The notes beneath the pieces are model-generated. The model ran no database searches. It saw only the letters and a list, made by a program, of their open reading frames with translations, and was not told where the DNA came from. A DNA stretch of 64,000 bases, taken from assembly GCF_004117055.1 (NCBI RefSeq), contig NZ_CP026363.1:4884501-4948500 (forward strand), read 5' to 3'. A program made the translations under genes and the position numbers. Within the stretch, counting starts at the first letter, position 1; each line of letters starts with the position of its first letter. Shown here piece after piece: positions 42,159-51,288 of the stretch. The DNA comes from Brevibacillus agri. GTDB lineage: Bacteria > Bacillota > Bacilli > Brevibacillales > Brevibacillaceae.

Positions 42159-43091
42159 TCACCCTTGCAATACCCCTAGCCTTCTTTTTGCTTCCATGTA
42201 GAGGACGTAGATGAATTTTTTCGTGTGAATGCGGGTGGGAGGAATCGACATTTCCACCTGGTTTTCCAGCTCGCGCATGCGCTTGCGGACTTCCGTGAAA
42301 TCAAAAAACAGGGCCGCGTAGCTTTCAAACTTCGGGTGGCCAAAATCGGTCAGCCCGAGAGAGGCGAGGTGCGTCAAAGCTTGATAGATCACTCTTCGCA
42401 CTCGCTGCTCGGCTGCTTTGCTCTCTTTCTGGATCAAGGCAGCCGCTCCTGTTCCCAGCTTGCGCTCCGCCACGGCGGCGAACATGTCGCGCAGCGAAGG
42501 GAGCTTCGCCTCGGTGCCGTTGTCCTTTTCGAAGCGATGCAAAATTTCCATCATCGCCAGCAAATCTTTGCTCCCTTTTTCGCTGATGACGCCAAGCTCG
42601 GTCAAAAGAAAGGTGGCCGAAGACAAAATGCTCCGCTCCGAATAGGCGTGCTCGACAGGCCGCGTGAAAGCCGTCTGCGCAGACAATACATGCAGGGTGC
42701 GCTGGATGCCCTCGATGGATTGCTGCAGCAAGATTCGCTCCCGCACCTTTTGCAATACGCTGATGACCTCCAGCCGATTCACAGGCTTCGTCACGTAGTA
42801 TTCAATCCCGAGCGAATACGCCTCCGCGATCAGCTCTTTCGACTCGATCTGCGAGATCATGACGATTTTTCCCGTGTAGCGGTTCAACTGCCGGATCGTC
42901 TCGATGCCATCCCGCTTGGGCATCAGCATGTCGATCAGTAAAATGTCCACCTGCTTCCAACTCAAAAAATCATGGTCAACGAGGGAGCCGTCCTCCGCTT
43001 CCCCGCACACCTCTCCCAAATCGGCATCTTCAACGATTTGAGCGAGCATGAATCGCACAGCAGCATCGTCGTCCACGATGAAGTAGCGCAT
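42159..43091 (-). CDS. GlnL/YcbB-like response regulator
   Basis: A 310-residue regulator. ATG 43091 (MRYFIVDDDAAVRFMLAQIV) follows GGGGTGG. The receiver has FIVDDDAA, phospho-Asp in ILLIDMLMPKRDG and YVTKPVNRLE. The C-terminal YcbB domain (about 150-300) replaces the usual wHTH; in Bacillus GlnL this protein activates glutamine utilisation with kinase GlnK. No kinase, glutaminase or transporter gene adjoins it, so it is an orphan here. It is separated from the divergent TAXI operon by about 340 bases. Confidence 0.85.
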   Translation of the reverse strand: MRYFIVDDDAAVRFMLAQIVEDADLGEVCGEAEDGSLVDHDFLSWKQVDILLIDMLMPKRDGIETIRQLNRYTGKIVMISQIESKELIAEAYSLGIEYYVTKPVNRLEVISVLQKVRERILLQQSIEGIQRTLHVLSAQTAFTRPVEHAYSERSILSSATFLLTELGVISEKGSKDLLAMMEILHRFEKDNGTEAKLPSLRDMFAAVAERKLGTGAAALIQKESKAAEQRVRRVIYQALTHLASLGLTDFGHPKFESYAALFFDFTEVRKRMRELENQVEMSIPPTRIHTKKFIYVLYMEAKRRLGVLQG

Positions 43092-43429
43092 CCGTCCACC
43101 CCTTTTTCGAATCAGACTCGCGACTGGCAAACCGTCGCGGGTATTTTTCTTGTGCATGGCCGATGATGCAGCGTATTAACGTGAAAGAGCGAAAGTCGAT
43201 ACAAAAACACCGTACGAAAAACCAGGACTGACAAAGATGGCGGCAAGCATAATTTTTCAAAATAAAAAGATAATTACCCTGATCCAATCTGTTCTGCACA
43301 AGACGAAGATGGGGAAGCACTGCCTTTCCTATTTTACTATATTTTTCTATAGGTTATTGTAGTTTTTTCTAGTCGTCCCCTTACAATTCGTAATGAGCGA
43401 TATATACATAATTTTCTGACAAGTGTGAA

Positions 43430-44383
43430 TTGTTTTTGAAAAAGCGTTCTGTTCTCTTCTCGCTCATCTTGCTTCTCTCCATGGCCTGGATGACCGCATG
43501 TGGCGGCGGCAGCCAGCAACTGGTGATCGCGACAGGCGGCACAGGCGGCACGTACTATCCGCTCGGCGGCGGAATGGCCGACCATATCACGAAAAACGCC
43601 GGCGTGACAGCCACAGCGCAGGCTACGGGCGCCTCTGCCGAGAACATCCGGCTGCTTCGCGACAAAAAAGCGGATATCGCCTTTACGCAAAACGACATCG
43701 CCGAATACGCCGCAGCGGGAACGAACATGTTTCAGCAAGATGGCAAAATAGATTCGTTCCAGGCTTTGGGCGCTCTGTACGACGAGACGATTCAGATCGT
43801 CGTCTCGGCTGACAGCAACATCAAAAGCGTAGCCGATCTGAAAGGAAAGCGCGTCTCTGTCGGCGCTCCGGGCAGCGGTACGGAGATCAACGCCCAGCAA
43901 ATTTTGGAGGCGTACGGGCTGACATTCGACGATACGCAGTTGCAGCGGCTCTCGTTTGCCGACTCGGCCAAGGCGATCCAGGACGGCAAGCTCGACGCCG
44001 CGTTCCAGACTGCCGGGACTCCAACTGCCGCCATCACCGAGCTGGCTGCCACGACAGGCGTGAAAATCATTCCGATCGACAACGACAAGATCGACGCGAT
44101 TATCGCCAAATACCCTTACTACGTCAAAACAACCGTTCCTGCGAATACGTACCAGACCGTTCCCGAGGAAGTCACGACCGTGTCCGTCAAATCCATGCTG
44201 CTGATCCGCTCCGATCTCGACGAAGACCTCGTGTACAAGGTGACAAAGGCGATTTTCGATAACACCGACAAGCTCGGCCACGCCAAGGCCAAGGAGATCA
44301 AGCTCGACAGCGTGCTCAGCGGCGTCAGCATTCCGATCCATCCCGGGGCGAAAAAGTACTTTGACGAAAAAGGCGTGAAGTAA
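43430..44383 (+). CDS. TAXI-family TRAP transporter substrate-binding lipoprotein
   Basis: A 317-residue extracellular binding protein. A signal peptide ends in lipobox WMTAC (Cys about 24). The mature N-terminus QLVIATGGTGGTYYPLGGGM is the TAXI signature; GKRVSVGAPGSGTEINAQQI follows. The start is TTG 43430 or TTG 43436 and no convincing Shine-Dalgarno is visible, unlike most genes here. It opens an operon with a DUF1850 gene and a fused 4TM-12TM TRAP permease; substrates are typically C4-dicarboxylates or glutamate. Confidence 0.9.
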   Translation: MFLKKRSVLFSLILLLSMAWMTACGGGSQQLVIATGGTGGTYYPLGGGMADHITKNAGVTATAQATGASAENIRLLRDKKADIAFTQNDIAEYAAAGTNMFQQDGKIDSFQALGALYDETIQIVVSADSNIKSVADLKGKRVSVGAPGSGTEINAQQILEAYGLTFDDTQLQRLSFADSAKAIQDGKLDAAFQTAGTPTAAITELAATTGVKIIPIDNDKIDAIIAKYPYYVKTTVPANTYQTVPEEVTTVSVKSMLLIRSDLDEDLVYKVTKAIFDNTDKLGHAKAKEIKLDSVLSGVSIPIHPGAKKYFDEKGVK

Positions 44384-44389
44384 CAGCGT

Positions 44390-44923
44390 ATGGCTGCAAT
44401 CCGGTCTGCGGCTTTTGGAGAGAGGCGGAATCTGTTCCGCCTTTTCTCCTTCCTGGCTTTGCTTTTGCTCGTCATCGTCGCTGTCATCCCGCTTTTTCCC
44501 GTCTTGGTGGTGCGCGACAGCACGAGCAACGAAGTTCTCTGGAGCCACCGCATCGCGCAGGACGGCTCCTTCGGCATTCGCTGGACTCATTCTATTCATC
44601 GTTCTACCGTCGAAGAGCGCTATCGTCTGGAAGCCGGGCAGATTGTCCTCGTTAAGCTCCGCTTTCACGACTACGGCATTGGCATGGAAAACGAACTGGC
44701 CGCAGGCGAGGAGCTGGCGCTCGCAGACGGACAGTTCGAAGTGCGCAACATGCACCGCGCCTTCCCCGCGCTCCATCTGTTTATCGGACAGGTTCGGGCG
44801 AATCATACGTTGCTTTTCGCCGGACAAGAGCTGCCGCTTCGCTCGATTGGCAAGCCCGGAGAGGCTGTCGTCATTCAGGCGGAAAAGCGATCCATTTTAA
44901 GCGAGTTAGGAGGTTACGAATGA
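44390..44923 (+). CDS. DUF1850 protein of the TAXI-TRAP operon
   Basis: A 177-residue protein with one N-terminal membrane anchor (about 17-42, LFRLFSFLALLLLVIVAVIP) and an extracytoplasmic domain; FGIRWTHSIHRSTVEERYRL and FHDYGIGMENEL are DUF1850 hallmarks. The family occurs between TAXI receptor and TRAP permease genes and probably helps assembly or transport. The start is 6 bases after the receptor stop with a weak binding site (GAAGTAAC), suggesting coupling. Its stop overlaps the permease start (ATGA). Confidence 0.85.
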   Translation: MAAIRSAAFGERRNLFRLFSFLALLLLVIVAVIPLFPVLVVRDSTSNEVLWSHRIAQDGSFGIRWTHSIHRSTVEERYRLEAGQIVLVKLRFHDYGIGMENELAAGEELALADGQFEVRNMHRAFPALHLFIGQVRANHTLLFAGQELPLRSIGKPGEAVVIQAEKRSILSELGGYE

Positions 44924-46863
44924 GTACAACGAACATCAACCAGCAGGAAGTGGAAAAACTCATCGCGCAATACGACAAGGAATCCGCCACACGCCAGCTC
45001 GCCGGGCCGATGAAATGGATCACCTTTTGCCTGTTGGTCCTCTTTTCCCTCTACCAGCTTGCAAGCACGCTTTTCCTCGTCCTCCCGCCGCAAATCCATC
45101 GGCCGATCCATCTGGCGTTTGGACTTTGTCTCGTCTACCTGCTCTACTCAGGAACCGCCAAGGGCGACAAAGGAAAGGTCGGGCTCGTCAACATCGTTCT
45201 CGCTCTCCTGGGCGTAGCCGTCACGATGTACTGGGTGTTTGATTATGAGGGACTGGTCACGCGGACGGGCAACTACACGACATTGGACATGGCTGTAGGC
45301 GGAATCGCCATCCTGCTCGTGCTGGAAGCGGCGCGCCGCGTGGTCGGCATCCCGATCACCCTGATCGCCGTCATTTTTCTCGTCTACACGTATCTCGGCC
45401 CGTACATGCCGGGCTTTTTGCAGCATCGCGGCAGCGACCTCGACCGGATTATCGGCCACAGCTACTACACGTTGGAAGGGATATTGGGCACGCCGCTCGC
45501 CGTCTCGTCGACGTTCATTTTCCTGTTCGTGCTGTTCGGCGCGTTTCTGGAAAAGACAGGGGTAGGCGAGTATTTCAACGATTTGTCGCTCGTCATTGCC
45601 GGCAGACGAATCGGCGGCCCGGCCAAGGTAGCGGTGTTTTCCAGCGCCTTGCAAGGGACGATCAGCGGCAGCTCCGTCGCCAATGTCGTCACCTCTGGCG
45701 CCTTCACCATCCCGATGATGAAGCGGCTCGGCTACCGCTCGGAATTTGCCGCAGCCGTCGAAGCGTCCTCTTCCACAGGCGGACAGATTATGCCGCCCGT
45801 CATGGGGGCCGCCGCCTTTCTGATGGCGGAGTTCATCGGCGTGTCGTACCTGGAGATTGCCAAATCCGCGGCTTTGCCCGCGATCCTGTTTTTCGTGGGC
45901 ATCTGGATCATGACGCACTTCGAAGCGAAGCGGCTCGGCCTGCGCGGCTTGACACAGGAAGAGCTGCCCGACAAAAAAGCCGTGCTGAAAAAAATGTATC
46001 TACTCCTGCCGATCGCCATTATCATCGCCGCCTTGATGATGAATATTTCCGCCGAAAACTCCGCCATCATCGGAATCGTCTCAACCGTCGCAGTCGGCGC
46101 TTTTCGCAAAGAGACGCGCATGTCGGTTGCCGACATCCTCGAAGCGCTCGCCTCTGGCGCCCGCGTCGCTCTCGGCGTCGTGGCGGCGACGGCTTGCGCG
46201 GGAATCATCGTCGGTACGATCACGCTGACGGGCATCGGGCTCAAGCTGGCGAACGGACTGATCGACCTGGCAGGCGGGCAATTGTTCCTCACGCTGTTTT
46301 TCACGATGATCGCTTCCTTGATCTTGGGCATGGGGACGCCGACTACCGCGAACTACATCATCACCTCAACCATTGCCGCTCCCGCGCTGATCCAGTTGGG
46401 CGTGCCCGCGATCGCCGCTCATATGTTCACGTTTTACTTCGGGATCGTGGCTGACATTACGCCGCCTGTCGCGCTGGCCGCCTTCGCCGCATCGGGCATC
46501 GCCAAGTCCAAGCCGATTCTCACCGGAGTGGAGTCCACCCGACTTGCCATCGCCGCCTTCATGGCTCCTTATATTTTCGTCGTCTCGCCTGCGCTTTTGC
46601 TGATTGATACGACTTTTACCGAGTCGCTCTGGGTGATGTTTACTTCTACCGTCGGCATGATCGGGGTCGGGGCAGGGCTGATCGGATACTGGATGGCAAA
46701 AATGAATCTGCTGGAGCGGCTGCTCGCGGTCGCCGGAGGTGTGCTTGCCGTCATTCCCGGCCTCGCGACTGACATTCCTGGCTTCATCCTGCTCGCGCTC
46801 GGTTTTTGCTTCTCCTACTACAAAAGCCGCAAGCAAAAGCAGCAGGTGCAAGTCACTCCCTAG
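44920..46863 (+). CDS. TRAP transporter fused permease (4TM/12TM)
   Basis: A 647-residue membrane protein that combines the small (DctQ-like) and large (DctM-like) subunits. After an N-terminal soluble stretch and about four helices, the DctM part shows the conserved ISGSSVANVVTSGAFTIPMM, ASSSTGGQIMPPVMGAAAFL and GMGTPTTANYIITS loops. It imports its substrate driven by Na+ with the TAXI receptor. Last gene of the operon; a bidirectional terminator follows. Confidence 0.93.
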   Translation: MSTTNINQQEVEKLIAQYDKESATRQLAGPMKWITFCLLVLFSLYQLASTLFLVLPPQIHRPIHLAFGLCLVYLLYSGTAKGDKGKVGLVNIVLALLGVAVTMYWVFDYEGLVTRTGNYTTLDMAVGGIAILLVLEAARRVVGIPITLIAVIFLVYTYLGPYMPGFLQHRGSDLDRIIGHSYYTLEGILGTPLAVSSTFIFLFVLFGAFLEKTGVGEYFNDLSLVIAGRRIGGPAKVAVFSSALQGTISGSSVANVVTSGAFTIPMMKRLGYRSEFAAAVEASSSTGGQIMPPVMGAAAFLMAEFIGVSYLEIAKSAALPAILFFVGIWIMTHFEAKRLGLRGLTQEELPDKKAVLKKMYLLLPIAIIIAALMMNISAENSAIIGIVSTVAVGAFRKETRMSVADILEALASGARVALGVVAATACAGIIVGTITLTGIGLKLANGLIDLAGGQLFLTLFFTMIASLILGMGTPTTANYIITSTIAAPALIQLGVPAIAAHMFTFYFGIVADITPPVALAAFAASGIAKSKPILTGVESTRLAIAAFMAPYIFVVSPALLLIDTTFTESLWVMFTSTVGMIGVGAGLIGYWMAKMNLLERLLAVAGGVLAVIPGLATDIPGFILLALGFCFSYYKSRKQKQQVQVTP

Positions 46864-46900
46864 CCGGACGGCTTTCGCGCATGCTTCCCATGCTAAATTG

Positions 46901-46962
46901 AAAAATCCCTCCCGGCGCGTCCCCTATGCTTGCAGCAAGCAAAGGGCGCGGGGGAGGGATTT
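46901..46962. terminator. Bidirectional terminator
   Basis: AAAATCCCTCCC... pairs with ...GGGAGGGATTT over more than 12 bp with an inner CGCG/CGCG stem; A-run on the left, TTGTTTATTTTT on the right. It lies between the TRAP permease gene and the convergent cvfB. Confidence 0.8.
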
Positions 46963-46964
46963 GT

Positions 46965-47876
46965 TTATTTTTCGTCGTCGCGGCGGATGATTTTCGTCCA
47001 GCCGTCAACCTGTTCCACGCGGCGCTCCTTCATGAGCTTGCCGAGCGCCCGTTTGAAGCTGGACTTGCTCATCTGGAATTTTTCGCGGATGATATCAGCT
47101 TCCGTACTGTCCGTGTAAGGCATGGCCCCGTCACGATTAATCAAATAGCGCAAGAGCTTGTCCGCATCCTCGCCGTACTGCACTTCCTTGCGCTCCTTCA
47201 TCGAGCCGTTCAGCCGCCCGTCTTCGCGCACGTAGCTGATGCGGCAGCGAATCGTCTGGCCCAAGCGCAGGCGGCCTACCATCTCGTCGCGGTGGATAAA
47301 CAAAATATGGTCGTCCTCTGTCAGCAAAAACGCCCCTGCTGCAATGACCTTGTAGACGGTACCTTCCACCTGCTTGTTTCGCATGCTTTCGTCAGCGGGC
47401 ACGGCGATTTTCGTCACTTCCGCTTCGGTTACAGGCTTGGCGAGCAGCCGTCCGAGCTTGTCCTGCTTCAATGTCACCAATATTTGATCGCGCGGGCGCG
47501 GCCATTCATCGGCGAGCTTTGGCAGGTCATCGACAAACAGCAGCAAATCTTTTTTGATCCCGTTGTCCAAAAACACGCCCATCCGCGGCGATACATCCAC
47601 GACCTCCAGCCAGCCGTACTCTCCCATGCTGACATAAGGCATGTCCATCGTCGCTGCCAGCCGATTTTCGTGGTCGTGGTACAAAAACACTTCTACTTCA
47701 TCGTCTACATGCAGACGCTCATGCGCTTCCTTTTCATGCAAAAACACTTCATCGTTGCCCTCGCGCAAAAAATAGCCGATCTCCGTTTTGCGCGCCACTG
47801 TCATGGTAAGCGTCATGCCCGCCTGCAGGCTTCCCGTCGCAGCCAACTGCGGCTCGCGTTTTTTCTTTTTGTGCAT
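46965..47876 (-). CDS. cvfB: S1-like RNA-binding protein CvfB (YitL)
   Basis: A 303-residue protein with three S1-type OB domains and a C-terminal winged helix. Conserved segments: IGYFLREGNDEVFLHEKEA in the first, GEYGWLEVVDVSPRMGVFLD in the second, and DADKLLRYLINRDGAMPYTD leading to the wing (FQMSKSSFKRALGKLMKE). In Staphylococcus it controls virulence and growth through RNA binding. ATG 47876 has a modest GAGGAAG site. Appears monocistronic. Confidence 0.92.
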   Translation of the reverse strand: MHKKKKREPQLAATGSLQAGMTLTMTVARKTEIGYFLREGNDEVFLHEKEAHERLHVDDEVEVFLYHDHENRLAATMDMPYVSMGEYGWLEVVDVSPRMGVFLDNGIKKDLLLFVDDLPKLADEWPRPRDQILVTLKQDKLGRLLAKPVTEAEVTKIAVPADESMRNKQVEGTVYKVIAAGAFLLTEDDHILFIHRDEMVGRLRLGQTIRCRISYVREDGRLNGSMKERKEVQYGEDADKLLRYLINRDGAMPYTDSTEADIIREKFQMSKSSFKRALGKLMKERRVEQVDGWTKIIRRDDEK

Positions 47877-48060
47877 GGTTGTTTCTTCCTCACTCTCTTC
47901 CTATATGCACACTAACTATACCCATCCCGGCCGGGAAAATACCACAACTTTTTTTGCTCAGGCCGCCCCCAAAAGGCAAGTCTTGTCTCCGTGAACATAC
48001 ATATGACAGTAAGGCCCGGCTTGTACCCGGTTTCATTTTGCCAACAGACAGGAGTGACCT

Positions 48061-48846
48061 ATGTCCATGCTCGTTCTCTTGGAACATATTTTCCTCGGAA
48101 TCGTCCAGGGATTGACGGAGTTTTTGCCGATCTCCAGTACAGGCCATCTCGTCTTGTTCAGAAAGCTGTTCGGCATGCAGGAAGTCGGTCTGCTCTTCGA
48201 CACGATGCTGCATTTCGGGACGCTGATCGCTGTCGTGATTGTATTTTGGCCGCAGATTCGCTACATCGTCTTAAACCCGTTTTCCAAGCTGACGAAGCTG
48301 CTCGTCGTCGGCACGATTCCTACGGCGGCGATCGGGCTTTTGTTCGAAGACTACTTCGAGGAGATTTCGCGCACCGGAATCACCATCGGCTGGGAGTTTC
48401 TCGCCACGGGCGCCATTTTGTGGGCCGTTGAATCCATGCGACGGGGCGAGCGCAAATTCGACGACATTCGCTACACGGATGCGCTCATCATCGGCACGCT
48501 GCAAGGGGCTGCGATCTTGCCCGCGATTTCCCGTTCGGGGCTGACGATCGCCGGAGCGCTCATGCGCGGAATCGACCGCGCCGACGCCGCGCGCTTTTCT
48601 TTTTTGATTTCCTTGCCTGCCATCTTGGGGGCATGCGTGCTGCAAACAGCCAAGCTGGCGGCTGCCCCGCTCGATACCGCGCTGCTCATCCCGATGCTCG
48701 TCGGAACGATGTGTGCCGGACTGGCCGGGTACGTCGCCATTCGCTGGATGCTGAAAATTATCAGCACAGGCTCGATGAAGGGCTTCGCTGTCTACGTCTG
48801 GGTATTGGGCGCTTTGATTCTCGCCCTCCAGTTTTTCGGCTGGTAG
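48061..48846 (+). CDS. uppP: Undecaprenyl-diphosphatase
   Basis: A 261-residue membrane enzyme with eight predicted helices that recycles undecaprenyl diphosphate for cell-wall synthesis and confers bacitracin tolerance. Catalytic motifs GLTEFLPISSTGH and PAISRSG are intact, with the Glu and Arg/Ser/His residues known to act in catalysis. ATG 48061 follows AGGAG. Monocistronic with its own terminator. Confidence 0.96.
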   Translation: MSMLVLLEHIFLGIVQGLTEFLPISSTGHLVLFRKLFGMQEVGLLFDTMLHFGTLIAVVIVFWPQIRYIVLNPFSKLTKLLVVGTIPTAAIGLLFEDYFEEISRTGITIGWEFLATGAILWAVESMRRGERKFDDIRYTDALIIGTLQGAAILPAISRSGLTIAGALMRGIDRADAARFSFLISLPAILGACVLQTAKLAAAPLDTALLIPMLVGTMCAGLAGYVAIRWMLKIISTGSMKGFAVYVWVLGALILALQFFGW

Positions 48847-48870
48847 TCAGGAGAAAAGTGGAAAAAGGAA

Positions 48871-48899
48871 AAAGCCGGCTGCGCCAAAGCCGGCTTTTC
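48871..48899 (+). terminator. Intrinsic terminator of uppP
   Basis: AAAGCCGGC and GCCGGCTTT form a 9-bp stem, followed by TTTTC. It also overlaps the stop of the convergent small gene at 48898. Confidence 0.85.
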
Positions 48900-49104
48900 A
48901 TCTGCTTTCTTCCTTGTCAGGGTAACGGCTGGCGACCAGTTTGCCTACGAGCAAAATAATGCCGTAGAAGGCGGTAGCCAAGAGGGACGTCGCCAGCCAG
49001 GTCGCTGTACCCAGCGCGAGATAGAGCAGCGCATGAGCAATGAAAATGCCCAGCAGCCACATCAGGATGTTCATGCGATTTAAAAAGGTCATCAAGCCGC
49101 GCAA
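48898..49104 (-). CDS. Small membrane protein
   Basis: About 68 residues from TTG 49104 (GGAGG ten bases upstream) or 64 from ATG 49092 (MTFLNRMNILMWLLGIFIAH). Two predicted membrane helices: LLGIFIAHALLYLALG and SLLATAFYGIILLVGKLVAS, ending in a charged tail (RYPDKEESR). No family recognised. It follows the Toprim gene in the same direction after 80 bases. Confidence 0.6.
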   Translation of the reverse strand: MRGLMTFLNRMNILMWLLGIFIAHALLYLALGTATWLATSLLATAFYGIILLVGKLVASRYPDKEESR

Positions 49105-49184
49105 TTGCCTTGCACCTCCACCAATCCATCTACTACTGTTATAGCCGATGGCGAGGTGTTTTATCCCCTGACGGCTTTCCAGCA

Positions 49185-49523
49185 TCAGGAATCGAGGTTT
49201 ACCACGGCAAATCCGGCCCGCTCCAATATTTCAGCCAACACAGGCAACGGCGTGCTCGCCACTTCCCTGTACATTTTCGGGGTGTAGAGATGCACAGCGT
49301 GCGGGAAATCGTCGGACAAGCTCGCCCGCAGTTTTTTGCCGCTGTCATCTTCATCGGTAAACAGGTACACTTCGTCTGCCGATTCCGCTTGCGCCAAAAG
49401 CTGCTCGCCTTTTTCCTGGCTGTAGGAGCCGTATGTGCAGTAGATGGTCACAGGCTCTGCCAGTACGCGGAGCAGTTGCTCCTTGTCTGTCTTCCCTTCC
49501 ACGATAATGACACATCCTCCCAT
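49185..49523 (-). CDS. Toprim-domain protein (YusF-like)
   Basis: A 112-residue single Toprim domain. ATG 49523 (MGGCVIIVEGKTDKEQLLRV) follows GGAGGGG. The catalytic-type Glu lies in VEGKTDKE and the Asp pair in FTDEDDSGKKLR, as in ribonuclease M5-like and OLD-type nucleotidyl enzymes. Small stand-alone Toprim proteins of this type (YusF) are conserved in Bacilli with unproven function, possibly RNA processing. Confidence 0.85.
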   Translation of the reverse strand: MGGCVIIVEGKTDKEQLLRVLAEPVTIYCTYGSYSQEKGEQLLAQAESADEVYLFTDEDDSGKKLRASLSDDFPHAVHLYTPKMYREVASTPLPVLAEILERAGFAVVNLDS

Positions 49524-49677
49524 GCCATCCCCTCCTTTTTTACACAAACCTCTTTTCTCTATAGTATATCTTACGCTTCCACATAGACAGCCGCTCTGCG
49601 GGAAAATGTGGGACGATTACTTCTGCCGCTGGCTAGGCATCGTAAAACAGAAGCCAGATGATGAAGGGGGAAGCACC

Positions 49678-49836
49678 ATGTCCAAGTTCAAAAGCGCGAA
49701 AAACTTGAACCAGAAAGGTTTGGCTGTAGCCGGACTGACCAGCAGCACCGTTGCGGACGACACGCATACCGACAACAACCAAGGCTCTTCCCGACAACAG
49801 CAGCACAACGAGCAAAACAACAGCACCCAAGGGTAA
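49678..49836 (+). CDS. Small hydrophilic protein, function unknown
   Basis: A 52-residue protein from ATG 49678 behind GAAGGGGG. N-terminal half MSKFKSAKNLNQKGLAVAGL is basic and weakly amphipathic; the C-terminal half is Asn/Gln/Ser/His-rich (SSRQQQHNEQNNSTQG), low-complexity and probably disordered. A strong terminator follows six bases after the stop, which supports a real gene. Composition recalls small spore proteins, but no family is recognised. Confidence 0.65.
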   Translation: MSKFKSAKNLNQKGLAVAGLTSSTVADDTHTDNNQGSSRQQQHNEQNNSTQG

Positions 49837-49846
49837 ATTTTTTCAG

Positions 49847-49871
49847 CGGCTTCTTTCCGGAAGCCGTTTTT
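49847..49871 (+). terminator. Intrinsic terminator
   Basis: CGGCTTC (49847-49853) pairs with GAAGCCG (49860-49866), followed by TTTTT. Confidence 0.85.
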
Positions 49872-49999
49872 CATGAACGGAGCGCGCCTCTGGTTGAAAC
49901 GGACAGCCAATCGTCTGATCGCTTCTTTACTTTCCCTCTTCGCCTTGCTACGCTTAGATCAAAATCTTTTGACTACGTACCATGACGGAGAGATTACAC

Positions 50000-51247
50000 G
50001 TGGACTCATCCTCGGTCTTATGGAAAAACCGCTCGTTTTTGAAGCTGTGGCTGGCGCAATTGACAGCCAACGTCGGAGATCAATGCTACAGCTTCGCCCT
50101 GCTCTGGTATTTGCTGCAGGCGACCAAGTCGGGAACGGCACTCAGCCTGCTAGCGATCCCGGAAATGGTGGCCGGACTGCTTTTTTACCTGATCGGCGGC
50201 GTGCTTGCGGATCGGTACAGCCCCCGCCTGCTGATGGTCGGCGCTGACGTCGCCCGCATATTTGTAGCGATCGGCGTCGGGATCATGGCTGCTATGGGCA
50301 TCGAGCAGTTTGCCTTTTTTCTCGTGGCGCAATTTTTGCTCGGGCTGTTTTCCAGCCTGTTTCAGCCCGCACGCACAGTTGCGCTCAAGTCTGTCGTTTC
50401 GGTTGAACAACTGGGGCGGGCAAACGCGATTTTGGACACGACCTTTCGCACCGTCCGGATTGCAGCGCCGATGACGATCGGGCTGATTGCCGCAGCCGTG
50501 CCGCTCTCCACCCTGTTTTTCGTCAATGCCGCCAGCTACATGCTCTCTGTCGTTTTCTTGTATACGCTTCGCGTCTCCCTGCACGATCAGGCGACAGCCT
50601 CCGCAGCGAAAATGACTCCCGGCCAGTACGTGCGCGACATTGCAGAAGGGGTGCGGGAATTGCGCAAAAGCCGACTGCTGCTCCTGGTCTTGCTGTTTAG
50701 CAATATGGGCTTTCTCGTCTGGCAGGTGTGCTACAGTGTCGGCTTTCCTTTTCTCGCGGAACGCATCCAGCAAGGGGACGGGAGTACGCTGGCGATGCTG
50801 ATGGGCTTTTACGGCGTAGGCAACCTGCTCGGCAGCCTGTACATGTCGCGGGCGTACTATACGCGCTACTTGCTGGTCATTCTCATCGGGTGGACGCTGC
50901 AAGCGGGTGGCTTTCTCCTGCTCGCCACAGGAGGCACGGTGCATTGGCTCGCTTTTCTCGGAGCAGCCGTAGCCGGGGTCGGCGGACCGTTCATCGGCAT
51001 CCCGACCGTCACGGCGATCCAGATCAAGGCCGCCAGCAGCAGCACAGGCAAAATTTTTGCGATCAACATGCTGATCTTTACGTTCTTCTCGATGCTGTCG
51101 AGCAGCCTTGGCGCCATCTGGCTGGGAAGCTGGCCAGTAGAACAGCTCTTTTTCATCAGCGGGCTGTTTCTCGCCGCGATGTCTGCGACAGGATTTTTTA
51201 TCGACCAACGAAATTCGCGCCAACAACACCAATCCGCCTCTGTGTAG
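50000..51247 (+). CDS. MFS transporter (DUF/EntS-like exporter)
   Basis: A 415-residue protein with twelve predicted helices. GTG 50000 is preferred because CGGAGAG lies 7 bases upstream; the in-frame ATG at 49982 has none. NRSFLKLWLAQLTANVGDQC at the N-terminus, GGVLADRYSPRLLMVGADVA (motif A) and LFSSLFQPARTVALKSVV place it in the MFS_3/EntS-like group of siderophore or macrolide exporters. The stop lies in the loop of its terminator. Confidence 0.88.
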   Translation: MDSSSVLWKNRSFLKLWLAQLTANVGDQCYSFALLWYLLQATKSGTALSLLAIPEMVAGLLFYLIGGVLADRYSPRLLMVGADVARIFVAIGVGIMAAMGIEQFAFFLVAQFLLGLFSSLFQPARTVALKSVVSVEQLGRANAILDTTFRTVRIAAPMTIGLIAAAVPLSTLFFVNAASYMLSVVFLYTLRVSLHDQATASAAKMTPGQYVRDIAEGVRELRKSRLLLLVLLFSNMGFLVWQVCYSVGFPFLAERIQQGDGSTLAMLMGFYGVGNLLGSLYMSRAYYTRYLLVILIGWTLQAGGFLLLATGGTVHWLAFLGAAVAGVGGPFIGIPTVTAIQIKAASSSTGKIFAINMLIFTFFSMLSSSLGAIWLGSWPVEQLFFISGLFLAAMSATGFFIDQRNSRQQHQSASV

Positions 51248-51266
51248 ACAGAAGGATTGGTGTTTT
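51226..51266 (+). terminator. Intrinsic terminator of the MFS gene
   Basis: AACACCAATCC pairs with GGATTGGTGTT, 18-base loop containing the MFS stop codon, followed by TTCTGTTTC. Confidence 0.75.
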
Positions 51267-51288
51267 CTGTTTCTTTGTGAAAAAAGAA

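Noticed and set aside
42159..43091. ANTAR regulator that could act on the eutH leader
   Set aside because: The C-terminal domain is of the YcbB/GlnL type, not the short three-helix ANTAR domain.
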